This document shows, one piece after another, positions 1-8,068 of a stretch of DNA of 64,000 bases. Position 1 is the first letter of the stretch. Each line of letters opens with the position of its first letter. The notes under the pieces were generated by a model. That model saw only the letters and a program-made list of their open reading frames with translations, was not told the origin of the DNA and made no database searches. This DNA is from Micromonospora sp. WMMD1155 (lineage in GTDB: Bacteria; Actinomycetota; Actinomycetes; Mycobacteriales; Micromonosporaceae): the NCBI RefSeq assembly GCF_029581275.1, contig NZ_CP120742.1:5828501-5892500 (forward strand), given 5' to 3'. The position numbers were made by a program, and so were the translations under genes.

Positions 1-1
1 C

Positions 2-3000
2 AGCAACTACTCGACCGGCGCGTACGACGTCAACAACAACGTCGCCGGCTTCTCCGCTCGCGGCGTCGGGCAGAACGGTGAGATCAAGCCCAACATCTCG
101 GCCCCGGGCGTGAACGTCCGGTCGAGCATCCCGGGTAGCGCGTACGGCAGCATCAGCGGCACCTCGATGGCCGCGCCGCACCTCGCGGGCACGATCGCGC
201 TGCTCTACTCGGCGGCGCCCTCGCTGATCGGTGACGTCGACGCCACCCGTGCGCTGCTCAACGGCACGGCGATCGACAAGGCCGACGACCAGTGCGGCGG
301 CACCGCCGCCGACAACAACGTCTACGGCGAGGGCCGCCTGGACGCCCTCGCGCTGCTCGACGCGGCCCCGACCGGCGACATCGGCACCCTGGCCGGAACG
401 GTCACCGACGCGGCCACCGGCGCCCCGATCGCCGGCGCGACGGTGACGCTCACCGGACCGGCCGCACGGGAGCTGACCACCGGCGCCGACGGCAAGTACT
501 CGACCCAACTGCCCACCGGTGACTACCAGGTCGCCGTGGCGGCCTTCGGCTACGGCGGCACCACGAAGACGGCGACCGTCGCCAAGGGCGCGATCACCAC
601 GCTCGACGTCGCGTTGACGCCGGTGCCCAGCGTCAACGTCACCGGGTCGGTCACCGACGGCTCGGGCCACGGCTGGCCGTTGTACGCGAAGGTGACGGTG
701 ACCGGCGTGTCCGGCGTCTACGACTACACCACCCCGTCGAACGGCCGCTACAGCATCAAGCTGCCGGCCGGGCAGACCTACACCCTGACGTACGAGTCGC
801 AGTACCCGGGCTACCAGACCGTCACCAAGCAGGTGGTGGTCGGCACGGGTAACGCCACCGCGAACGTCGCCGTGCCGGTGGACACCGACACCTGCACCAC
901 CGCCCCCGGCTACACGTTCGGCTCCGACGGCGAGTACGAGACGTTCGACGCCCCGACCACCCCGGCCGGCTGGACCGTCGTGGACAACGCGGGCAGCGGC
1001 CAGGTCTGGAAGTTCACCGACGACGGTGACCGGGGCAACCTGACCGGCGGCAGCGGCGGCTTCGCGATGATCGACAGCGACGACTACGGTGCGGGCACCA
1101 GCCAGGACACCTCCCTGGTCAGCCCGGTGGTCGACCTGACCGCCGTCACCGCCCCGGTGATCCGGTTCAACCAGGACTTCAACCAGCTCAACGACGACAC
1201 CGCCGACGTCGACCTGAGCATCGACGGTGGTGCCACCTGGACCAACGTGCTCCGGCAGGAGACCGACGTCCGGGGTCCGAGGGTGACCGAGATCCCGATC
1301 CCGCAGGCGGCCGGCCAGGCGCAGGTGCAGGTCCGGTTCCACTACTACGACGCCTCGTACGAGTGGTGGTGGGAGGTCGACAACGTCCTCATCGGCAGCC
1401 AGATCACCTGTGTGCCGCTCGACGGCGGTCTGGTCGTCGGCAACGTCCGCGACAAGAACGACGGCAGCTACGTCAACGGTGCGACGGTCACCAGCAAGGA
1501 CCGGCCCGCCGAGAAGGCCGTCACCGTGGCGACCCCGGACGATCCGGGGCTGGCCGACGGCTTCTACTGGATCTACTCGTCGCTGACCGGCGCGCACGAT
1601 TTCACGGCGACCGCCGGTAACTACGTCAGCCAGACCAAGTCGGTGGACGTCGAGGCCGACTGGGCGACCACCGCGAACTTCCAGCTCGCGGCCGGCCGGC
1701 TGTCGGTGACGCCGACCGAGCTGAGCGCCACGCTCCAGATGCCCAACGGCAAGGCGAGCAGGACGTTCACGGTGACCAACACCGGCGGCGCGCCGGTCGA
1801 GGTCAAGTTCAGCGAGCGGGACAACGGATTCGAACTCCTCCGCGCGGACGGATCCACCGTCACCCGGCAACAGGTGCTCGGCGGCAGCGGCGCTCCGGAG
1901 CAGCGGCTCACCGTACCGACGTCGTTCGCCGCCAAGGCGTCCGGCAAGGAGGCCAAGGCCACCGCCGCCGCGACCGGCCCGCAGGCCGCGCCGTGGACGG
2001 ACATCGCCAACTACCCGGCGAACGTGATGGACAACCGGGTGGTGAACCTGGACGGCAAGGTGTACTCGATCGGGGGTGGCGACGGTAGCGCCTCCACCAC
2101 CAAGAACTACGCCTACGACCCGGCCGCCCAGACCTGGACGGCGATCGCCGACCTGCCGGGCGCACGCAACGCCCTGACGGTGGGCGTCGTGCAAGGCAAG
2201 ATCATCGCCAGCGGCGGCTGGGGCGACGAGGGTCCGGACGCCGCCACCTGGTCGTACGACCCGGGGGCCGACACCTGGACCGAGCTGGCCGACAACCCGG
2301 CACCCCGGGCAGCGGCCGGTCAGGGCGTCGTCGACGGCAAGCTGTACGCGGTCGGTGGCTGCACCACGGCCAACTGCACGCCGATGTCGAACAGCGTCGT
2401 CCGGTACGACCCGGCCACCGACACCTGGGCGACGATGGCCAACTACCCGAAGTCGGTGGCCTTCGCCTCCTGCGGCGGGATCGACGGCATCCTCTACTGC
2501 ACCGGTGGCAACGACGGTTCCGCCGCGCAGAAGTCCAGCTACGCCTTCGACCCGGGGGCCAACACCTGGACCGCGATCGCCGACGCGCCGGCCGACAACT
2601 GGGCCAGCTCGTACGCCGTGGCCAACGGCAAGCTGCTCGTCGTCGGTGGTTCGCAGGGTGGGGCCATCAGCAACGCCGGCTTCGCCTTCGACCCGGCCGC
2701 CGGCTCGTGGTCCAACCTGCCGAACGCCAACACCGCCCGATACCGGGGTGGCGCGGCTTGCGGCTTCTACAAGATCGGCGGCTCGTCCGGCAACTTCAAC
2801 GCGGCGGCCAACAGCGAGGTGCTCCCGGGCTTCGAGGGTTGCGCCGAGTCGGCGGCCGACGTCAGCTGGATGACCATCGACAAGTCGTCGGCGACCCTCG
2901 CGCCGGGTGCGAAGGTCACGGTCACCGTCGGCCTGACGGCGGACGTGGACCAGCCGGGCACCTACTCGGGCTCGATCGGGATCACGGAGAACACGCCGTA

Positions 3001-3322
3001 CTCGGTGGCGCCGGTCGCGGTGACCATGACCGCGAACCCCCCGAAGACCTGGGGCAAGCTCATGGGAACGGTCATCGGCAGCAGCTGCCAGGGTGCGACC
3101 TCGCCACTCGCCGGGGCGGTCGTCCAGGTCGACTCGTGGGCGGCGTCGTACACCTTCGCCACCGACGCCGAGGGCAAGTACGCCTACTGGGTGGACCGCC
3201 GCAACAACCCGCTCACGATGATCGTCGCCAAGGACGGGTGGAAGCCGCAGACCCGCCAGACGAGGATCAACACCACCACTCCCACCGTGGAGAACTTCGG
3301 GTTGGTGCCGATCAAGTGCTGA
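2..3322 (+). CDS. Subtilisin-like (S8) secreted protease, 3' part, with Kelch and regulatory-like domains
   Basis: The gene is cut by the window start; 1106 residues are visible and the frame is open from base 2, so the ATG at 110 is internal. The first ~100 residues are the end of an S8 peptidase domain, with the catalytic-Ser motif SGTSMAAPH near base 160-185. The Asp and His of the triad lie upstream of the window. Next come carboxypeptidase-regulatory-like beta domains (about bases 385-885), a jelly-roll region of the cleaved-adhesin/MAM type (900-1415), another regulatory-like domain (1425-1690), five or six Kelch motifs (1985-2840, repeated YDPAAQTWTAIADLP-like units), a BACON-like strand region, and a last regulatory-like domain. 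It is probably an extracellular bacillopeptidase F-like protease. The Kelch propeller fused to an S8 protease is the unusual part. Confidence 0.85.
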   Translation, partial: SNYSTGAYDVNNNVAGFSARGVGQNGEIKPNISAPGVNVRSSIPGSAYGSISGTSMAAPHLAGTIALLYSAAPSLIGDVDATRALLNGTAIDKADDQCGGTAADNNVYGEGRLDALALLDAAPTGDIGTLAGTVTDAATGAPIAGATVTLTGPAARELTTGADGKYSTQLPTGDYQVAVAAFGYGGTTKTATVAKGAITTLDVALTPVPSVNVTGSVTDGSGHGWPLYAKVTVTGVSGVYDYTTPSNGRYSIKLPAGQTYTLTYESQYPGYQTVTKQVVVGTGNATANVAVPVDTDTCTTAPGYTFGSDGEYETFDAPTTPAGWTVVDNAGSGQVWKFTDDGDRGNLTGGSGGFAMIDSDDYGAGTSQDTSLVSPVVDLTAVTAPVIRFNQDFNQLNDDTADVDLSIDGGATWTNVLRQETDVRGPRVTEIPIPQAAGQAQVQVRFHYYDASYEWWWEVDNVLIGSQITCVPLDGGLVVGNVRDKNDGSYVNGATVTSKDRPAEKAVTVATPDDPGLADGFYWIYSSLTGAHDFTATAGNYVSQTKSVDVEADWATTANFQLAAGRLSVTPTELSATLQMPNGKASRTFTVTNTGGAPVEVKFSERDNGFELLRADGSTVTRQQVLGGSGAPEQRLTVPTSFAAKASGKEAKATAAATGPQAAPWTDIANYPANVMDNRVVNLDGKVYSIGGGDGSASTTKNYAYDPAAQTWTAIADLPGARNALTVGVVQGKIIASGGWGDEGPDAATWSYDPGADTWTELADNPAPRAAAGQGVVDGKLYAVGGCTTANCTPMSNSVVRYDPATDTWATMANYPKSVAFASCGGIDGILYCTGGNDGSAAQKSSYAFDPGANTWTAIADAPADNWASSYAVANGKLLVVGGSQGGAISNAGFAFDPAAGSWSNLPNANTARYRGGAACGFYKIGGSSGNFNAAANSEVLPGFEGCAESAADVSWMTIDKSSATLAPGAKVTVTVGLTADVDQPGTYSGSIGITENTPYSVAPVAVTMTANPPKTWGKLMGTVIGSSCQGATSPLAGAVVQVDSWAASYTFATDAEGKYAYWVDRRNNPLTMIVAKDGWKPQTRQTRINTTTPTVENFGLVPIKC

Positions 3323-3342
3323 CGCCCGAGCGGTAGCGCACA

Positions 3343-3378
3343 GTCCGGCCCGCCTGGTTTCGACCGGGCGGGCCGGAC
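3343..3378. terminator. Bidirectional terminator hairpin
   Basis: A perfect 12-bp stem (GTCCGGCCCGCC at 3343-3354 pairing with 3367-3378) with a 12-base loop lies between the converging protease and winged-helix genes. Confidence 0.7.
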
Positions 3379-3410
3379 CCTGTTCGGGGATCAGGCGGAT
3401 CGGGCCGGAC

Positions 3411-3462
3411 TTGAGAGGATCAGACCGGACCGGGCCGGTCCGCGTTGAGAAGATCAGACCGG
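3411..3462. repeat. Imperfect direct repeat overlapping a stop codon
   Basis: TTGAGAGGATCAGACCGG at 3411-3428 recurs as TTGAGAAGATCAGACCGG at 3445-3462 (one mismatch, 34-base period). The second copy contains the stop codon of the minus-strand regulator gene. No function is apparent. Confidence 0.5.
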
Positions 3463-4080
3463 GGCGAGCCGGAAGCCGACCCCGCGTACCGAGTGGATGG
3501 TCGTCGCGGCGTTGAGTCTCGCGAGCTTTCCGCGCACCCGGCGGACCACCGAGTGCATGTCGGAGCCCCGGCCGAGGTGCCGGTTGCCCCACACCTCCAG
3601 GTGCAGACGCTCGTAGGTCCAGATCTGCCCGGGCGCGTCCACCAGACAGAGCAGGACGTCGTGCTCCAACCGGGTCAGGTCGATCTCCTGGTCACGCCAC
3701 CGCAGCACCCTGCGGTCGGAGTCGACGGCCAGGTCCGGTGGCGGCTGCTGCGGGCTCGGCGCCACCTCGGTGAGCACGGCTGCGGGCTGTGGGGCCGGGC
3801 CGAGCGCGGCTGCGGATCGCGGGGCCGGGCCGAGCGCGGCTGCGGATCGCGGGGCCGGGCCGAGCGCGGCTGCGGACTGTGCGGCATCGGCGAGCACGGG
3901 CCCGTCCTGCGGGATCACCGCCGGAGTCGTCTCGACCACGCCGAGAAACTCTCGGGCCTGCCGGACGGTCGAGACGATCAGAAAGGCGTCACTGCCGCCG
4001 AGTAGCCGCGCCAGTTGTCGGCGCTCAGCCGGTGAGGACGCGATGCCGATGACCAGGCTGTCGACTGGAATTCCCTGCAT
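3454..4080 (-). CDS. Winged-helix (OmpR/PhoB-type) transcriptional regulator with a repeat linker
   Basis: 208 residues. The C-terminal ~95 residues form a Trans_reg_C winged helix (RRVLRWRDQEIDLTRLEHDVL onwards to IHSVRGVGFRLAPV). The N-terminal ~45 residues (SLVIGIASSPAERRQLARLL) could be a shortened, non-phosphorylatable receiver remnant; no acceptor Asp is visible. The two are joined by a low-complexity Ala/Pro linker made of ten-residue repeats (AAALGPAPRS). The ATG at 4080 is preceded by GGAAGGGG at good spacing. Proteins of this type are common in Micromonospora-like genomes; the target is unknown. It is divergent from the PAP2 gene. Confidence 0.8.
   Translation of the reverse strand: MQGIPVDSLVIGIASSPAERRQLARLLGGSDAFLIVSTVRQAREFLGVVETTPAVIPQDGPVLADAAQSAAALGPAPRSAAALGPAPRSAAALGPAPQPAAVLTEVAPSPQQPPPDLAVDSDRRVLRWRDQEIDLTRLEHDVLLCLVDAPGQIWTYERLHLEVWGNRHLGRGSDMHSVVRRVRGKLARLNAATTIHSVRGVGFRLAPV
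3781..3900. repeat. In-frame 30-bp minisatellite
   Basis: The 30-bp unit is perfect at 3811-3840 and 3841-3870 and degenerate at 3781-3810 and 3871-3900. Being a multiple of three it encodes a ten-residue Ala/Pro-rich linker repeat in the winged-helix regulator, so copy number could change without frameshift. Confidence 0.85.
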
Positions 4081-4206
4081 TCCCCCAACCCCTTCCGGTT
4101 CCCCAGCTCACTCCGGATGGATTTCTCGCACCGACCACCGAGGCATCGATCGGTGTCCTGACCCTAGTGGTGGCTGATCTCGGCGGGGTAAAACATAGTT
4201 GCATGT

Positions 4207-4222
4207 AAGCATCTGAATGCTT
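4207..4222. promoter_or_regulatory. Inverted repeat in divergent intergenic region
   Basis: AAGCATCTGAATGCTT has perfect 6-bp arms with a 4-base spacer. It lies in the AT-richer stretch between the divergent winged-helix regulator and PAP2 genes (4081-4340), where promoters for both must lie. It is an operator candidate only. Confidence 0.4.
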
Positions 4223-4340
4223 CTGCTCCGTCGAGGCCCACCGGCCCTTCCGACGACGATCCGCCTCCCGCAGTCGGCGCGGGCAGTTGTGACAGAACCA
4301 AGACAATCCCAGTACGGCATCCGGACGTGCCGGGACGAGC

Positions 4341-5330
4341 ATGGCCGACATGACCATCGGATCGTCGTACCCCGTGGGGCGGTCGACGCCCGGCCCGCCG
4401 CCGGCGCGACCCCGGCCACCCGCCAGCGCGGCGGTGACGTCGGGTCTTCGGCTGCTCGCGGCGGCGCTGGGTGGTCTGCTCGCGTTGGCGCTCACCGCTG
4501 CCGTCTTCGTCCGGACGTACCCCGGTCAGTGGCTGGACGGTCTGCTCCTGCCGCGCGCCGAGCGGGGTGGGGGATACGAGCAGGAGACCGTCCTGGTGGG
4601 GCCGGCCAAGGCCGTGCTGGCCGGCTTCGGCAGCCCGAGCCTCCTCGTCGCCCTGCTCGGCGCGGTGCTGCTGGTGGGTGTGCTCCGCCGCCGGCTGGTG
4701 GCGGGGGTCGTCGGTGTGGGAATGGTGGTCGGCGCGGTGGTGGCGGCCGGCGCGCTGAAGTCGGCGCTGCCCCGCCCGGATCTCCAGATCGAGAGTTCGA
4801 CGACCCACAACAGTTTTCCCAGCGGCCACGTGGCGGCGGCGACGGCGCTGCTGCTGGCGTTCATGCTGGTGCTGCCCGGTTGGGCTCGACGCTTTCTGGC
4901 GGTGCCCGGTGCCGCCGGTGTCTCGGTGATCGCCTCGGCCACGATGATCGCGGGCTGGCACCGGTTCAGTGACGTGCTCGGCGGCGTACTGCTGGGGGTG
5001 GTGTTGTTCTGCCTGGCCGCCGCCGCGTTGACGGGCCTGCGGGGGGACCGGGACGTGGATGCCGGGCCGGACGGCGGGAGCCTGTGGCGCCGGTTGGCCG
5101 AGATGGCGGTGAGCCTGGCCGCGCTGGTCTGGGCACTCGTGGTCGTGGTGCCCTCGCTGGCGGCCTCGGTGCAGCGCGGCGCGCTCGTCGCCATCGTGGC
5201 GGCGGGTGCGACGACGATGTTCCTGGTGGGTTCCGTGGTGTTCCTGGTGCGGTCGGCGGACTTCGTGGTACCGCTGCGAGCCGACCGTGCCGGGCGGCCG
5301 TCGCCGACCGATTCGCAGAAGATCTCATGA
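4341..5330 (+). CDS. Membrane PAP2-family phosphatase
   Basis: 329 residues with about six hydrophobic segments. The three PAP2 signature blocks are present: KSALPRPD, SFPSGHVAA and GWHRFSDVLGG. The family removes phosphate from lipid phosphates; some members (BcrC-like) are undecaprenyl-pyrophosphate phosphatases that recycle the cell-wall lipid carrier. It lies directly upstream of a two-component system and facing D-Ala metabolism genes, so an envelope role is plausible but inferred. The start may be ATG 4341 or 4350. It ends 16 bases before the response regulator gene. Confidence 0.8.
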   Translation: MADMTIGSSYPVGRSTPGPPPARPRPPASAAVTSGLRLLAAALGGLLALALTAAVFVRTYPGQWLDGLLLPRAERGGGYEQETVLVGPAKAVLAGFGSPSLLVALLGAVLLVGVLRRRLVAGVVGVGMVVGAVVAAGALKSALPRPDLQIESSTTHNSFPSGHVAAATALLLAFMLVLPGWARRFLAVPGAAGVSVIASATMIAGWHRFSDVLGGVLLGVVLFCLAAAALTGLRGDRDVDAGPDGGSLWRRLAEMAVSLAALVWALVVVVPSLAASVQRGALVAIVAAGATTMFLVGSVVFLVRSADFVVPLRADRAGRPSPTDSQKIS

Positions 5331-5346
5331 TGGGATACTTGACGAC

Positions 5347-6042
5347 ATGTCCCAGGTCCTGCTGATCGAAGACCACCAGACGGTGCGCGATGGGCTTCAG
5401 TTGGCGCTCACCCGACAGGGCCACACGGTGCACGCGGTGGAGACCGGGGAGCAGGGGTTGGAGCGGCTGCGCACCACCGCGTCCGACGTCGTGGTCCTCG
5501 ACCTGATGCTGCCCGGGATGGACGGGTTCGAAGTCTGCCGCCGGATTCGGCAACTCGGTGACCTGCCGATCATCATGCTGACCGCGCGCAACGACGACAT
5601 GGACGTGGTGGCGGGGCTGGAGGCCGGCGCCGACGACTACGTGGTCAAGCCCGTGCAGGCCCGGGTGCTCGAGGCGCGGATCCGCGCGGTGCTCCGACGG
5701 ACCGGCGGCGAGTCGCGTCGCGCCGGTGGCGAGCGGCCCGGCCTGGAACAACACGGTGCGCTGACGATCGACCGGGCCGCGCTGGTGGTCAGCAAGGACG
5801 GCGTGCCGGTCGGCCTCGCCCCCACCGAGCTGCGTCTGCTGCTCGAACTCTCGCACACGCCGGGCCAGGTGCTCAGCCGCCAGCAACTGCTGGAGGCCGT
5901 CTGGGAACACGGGTACCTCGGCGACTCGCGGCTCGTGGACGCCTGTGTCCAGCGGCTGCGCGCCAAGATCGAGGTCGACTCGTCGGCGCCGGTCTTCATC
6001 CAGACCGTGCGTGGTTTCGGATACCGGTTCGGGCCGCTGTGA
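5347..6042 (+). CDS. OmpR-family response regulator
   Basis: 231 residues. The receiver domain has acidic residues near position 8-9 (IEDH), phospho-acceptor Asp52 (VVVLDLMLPG), Thr79 and Lys101 (YVVKPVQ). It is followed by a winged-helix DNA-binding domain ending in VRGFGYRFGPL. I chose the ATG at 5347; a longer open frame upstream overlaps the PAP2 gene and carries no conserved sequence. The stop overlaps the kinase start (GTGA), so the two are translationally coupled. Location beside a racemase/ligase cluster resembles VanR, but family membership alone does not prove that. Confidence 0.9.
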   Translation: MSQVLLIEDHQTVRDGLQLALTRQGHTVHAVETGEQGLERLRTTASDVVVLDLMLPGMDGFEVCRRIRQLGDLPIIMLTARNDDMDVVAGLEAGADDYVVKPVQARVLEARIRAVLRRTGGESRRAGGERPGLEQHGALTIDRAALVVSKDGVPVGLAPTELRLLLELSHTPGQVLSRQQLLEAVWEHGYLGDSRLVDACVQRLRAKIEVDSSAPVFIQTVRGFGYRFGPL

Positions 6043-7496
6043 CACTGTGGCGCCGCGCCGGCACCCGGGTCTCGGGCCTGCGGGTCCGACTGCTCCTGGC
6101 GTTCGTGTTGCTCGGCGTGACCACCGCGGCCGTCGTGGCCAGCGGCAGCTACGTCCAGGCCCGGACGGTCATCCTGCAACAGGCGCAGGACGCCGCGGTG
6201 AGGTCGCTGACCGACCAGCTCAGCAAGTACTACCCGATAGCCCAGTTGCCGCCGACCCAGGACGACCTCGACATCCTGGCCCAGCGTCTCTCCGACCGGG
6301 ACACCACCACGGTGGTCGTCTACCGCGACCTGCGGTCGCCGAATTTCGAGGTGGCCGACGCGCTCACCCCGGAGCTGCGGCAGGAGGTCGGCGACGGCCG
6401 GATCGCCTGGCAGCGGGTCGCGCTCAACGGGGAACCCAAGCTGCTCATCGGCACCCAGTTGGCGCTCGAACGACCCGACGGCACCTCCCGACCGTCCGGG
6501 CTGGAGGTGTACTCGATGCGCAGCCTCCTGCCCGAGCAGCAGAGCATCGACCAGCTCGCCACCCGCGCCTGGCTGACCGGAGGGCTGTCGCTGGTCCTCG
6601 CGGTCCTGCTGGCCCTGTTGGCCGCCGGCAGCGTGTTGCGACCCGTACGCGAGTTGGGCCGGGCCGCACGCCGCCTCGGCGAGGGCGACCTGACCACCCG
6701 GCTGACCGTCCGGGGCGTGGACGAGCTGGCCGATGTGGCACGGACCTTCAACGACACCGCCGGGACGCTGGAACGGCAGGTGGGGGAGCTGCGACGGATG
6801 GAGTCCGACGCGCGCCGGTTCGTGGCGGACGTCTCGCACGAACTCCGTACGCCGTTGGCGGCGATGACCGCGGTCACCGACGTGCTCGACGAGGAGGCGG
6901 AACACCTGCCCGGGGACGCGGGCCGTGCAGCCCGGCTGGTCAGCCGGGAGACGCAGAACCTCACCCAGCTGGTCAACGACCTCATCGAGGTCAGCAGGTT
7001 CGACTCCGGAACGGCCCGGCTCGCCCTGGACGACGTGGACGTGGCCGCCGCGGTGAGCGCGACCCTGCGCATCCGCGGCTGGACCGACCGGGTCCGCGCG
7101 GAGCTGCCGCCCGGTGTCGTGGCCCGGCTCGACCCCCGCCGGCTGGACGTCATCGTCGCCAACCTGGTCGGCAACGCCCTGCGGCACGGTGCCGAGCCGG
7201 TGTCGGTGCGGCTGAGCGCCGACGAGGACTGGGTCACCGTCGAGGTGGCCGACCACGGTCCCGGACTGGACCCTGAGGTGTTGCCGCACGTCTTCGACCG
7301 TCTCTACAAGGCCGACACCGCCCGAACCCGCTCCGACGGCAGTGGCCTCGGCCTCGCCATCTCCTGGGAGAACGCGCGCCTGCACCGCCACGGTGAGCGG
7401 CGGGGAAGTCTCGTCGCCGGAAACGACCCCGGAGGCGGCGCGGTGTTCACCCTCCGCCTGCCCCGGGACACGGCGGCCGACGGTGGTGCCCGGTGA
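6039..7496 (+). CDS. HAMP-domain sensor histidine kinase
   Basis: 485 residues. TM1 is at about 15-37 and TM2 at about 180-200, enclosing an extracytoplasmic sensor domain of ~140 residues. A HAMP segment (RPVRELGRAARRLGEGDLTTRL) follows, then a HisKA domain with phospho-acceptor His267 (DVSHELRTP) and an HATPase_c domain with N box (LVGNALRHG), G1 (DHGPGLD), F (DRLYKAD) and G2 (GSGLGLAI). The GTG start overlaps the regulator stop by four bases, and its own stop overlaps the lipoprotein gene start the same way. The kinase, regulator and lipoprotein therefore form one operon. The stimulus is unknown; envelope stress or a glycopeptide-like signal is an inference from context. Confidence 0.9.
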   Translation: MTLWRRAGTRVSGLRVRLLLAFVLLGVTTAAVVASGSYVQARTVILQQAQDAAVRSLTDQLSKYYPIAQLPPTQDDLDILAQRLSDRDTTTVVVYRDLRSPNFEVADALTPELRQEVGDGRIAWQRVALNGEPKLLIGTQLALERPDGTSRPSGLEVYSMRSLLPEQQSIDQLATRAWLTGGLSLVLAVLLALLAAGSVLRPVRELGRAARRLGEGDLTTRLTVRGVDELADVARTFNDTAGTLERQVGELRRMESDARRFVADVSHELRTPLAAMTAVTDVLDEEAEHLPGDAGRAARLVSRETQNLTQLVNDLIEVSRFDSGTARLALDDVDVAAAVSATLRIRGWTDRVRAELPPGVVARLDPRRLDVIVANLVGNALRHGAEPVSVRLSADEDWVTVEVADHGPGLDPEVLPHVFDRLYKADTARTRSDGSGLGLAISWENARLHRHGERRGSLVAGNDPGGGAVFTLRLPRDTAADGGAR

Positions 7497-8050
7497 CCGG
7501 CCGGCGGACGGGCCGCGCACTGGTCGTCGCCGGGCTGCTCGTCGCGGTGCTCACGGCGGGGTGCGGGGTCCGGCCCACCGCCGTCATCACCGGTCGCGCC
7601 GCGGTCAGCGGGCCCACCGAGGGCATCGGGGTCTACCTGCTCGCACAGGGCGAACTGGCGCTGGTCCTCCGCCAGCCGAAGGCGACCCAGGCCGGTGCCG
7701 CGCCCGTGGTGACCTGTTCACCGGCATCCTCGGACGGCTCGTCCTGCCAGCCGGCCCAGGCCGTCGCCCTGCTCGCGGCGGGTCCGAGCGAGGAGGAGCG
7801 GGCCAGCGGCCTGACCAGCGAGGTGCCCGCCGGGCTCGTCCCGGTCACGGTGACGCCGGACGGACGGGGATTCGGCCTCACCGTGACGACGACAGCAGCG
7901 GTACGGCCGTTGTCGGCCGACGCGGTCGACCAGATCATCTGTACGGCCACCGACGCCGCCGCCCAGGTCGGCCTGATGAGCTCTCTCGTCCCGGTGACGA
8001 TCGTCGGACCCGACGGCACCCGGCCGCCTCGGCGGTGCCCGGTCAGGTGA
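7493..8050 (+). CDS. Lipoprotein with a degenerate GerMN-like domain
   Basis: 185 residues. A basic N-terminus, a hydrophobic stretch and lipobox LTAGC (Cys24) give a lipoprotein signal. The stretch LLAAGPSEEERASGLTSEVP followed by an LSADAVDQI segment resembles the GerMN domain of LpqB/GerM-type lipoproteins, as I recall that fold; the match is partial. It has two internal cysteines (VVTCSPASS and SSCQP). The GTG start overlaps the kinase stop (GTGA), so it is co-produced with the two-component system, and it may act as an accessory sensor or envelope factor. No enzymatic motif is seen. Confidence 0.65.
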   Translation: MTGRRTGRALVVAGLLVAVLTAGCGVRPTAVITGRAAVSGPTEGIGVYLLAQGELALVLRQPKATQAGAAPVVTCSPASSDGSSCQPAQAVALLAAGPSEEERASGLTSEVPAGLVPVTVTPDGRGFGLTVTTTAAVRPLSADAVDQIICTATDAAAQVGLMSSLVPVTIVGPDGTRPPRRCPVR

Positions 8051-8059
8051 CCGGGCACC
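8034..8059. terminator. Bidirectional terminator hairpin
   Basis: GGTGCCCGGTCA at 8034-8045 pairs perfectly with 8048-8059. It covers the lipoprotein stop codon and sits in the 18-base gap between the converging lipoprotein and ligase genes. Confidence 0.65.
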
Positions 8060-8068
8060 CGCCACCGC

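Noticed and set aside
3781-3900. 30-bp tandem units as a CRISPR array
   Set aside because: Units are directly adjacent with no spacers, lie within a coding frame, and no cas gene is near.
5637-7520. 627-codon minus-strand frame across the two-component genes
   Set aside because: Antisense shadow of the regulator and kinase; no recognisable motif and no ribosome site.
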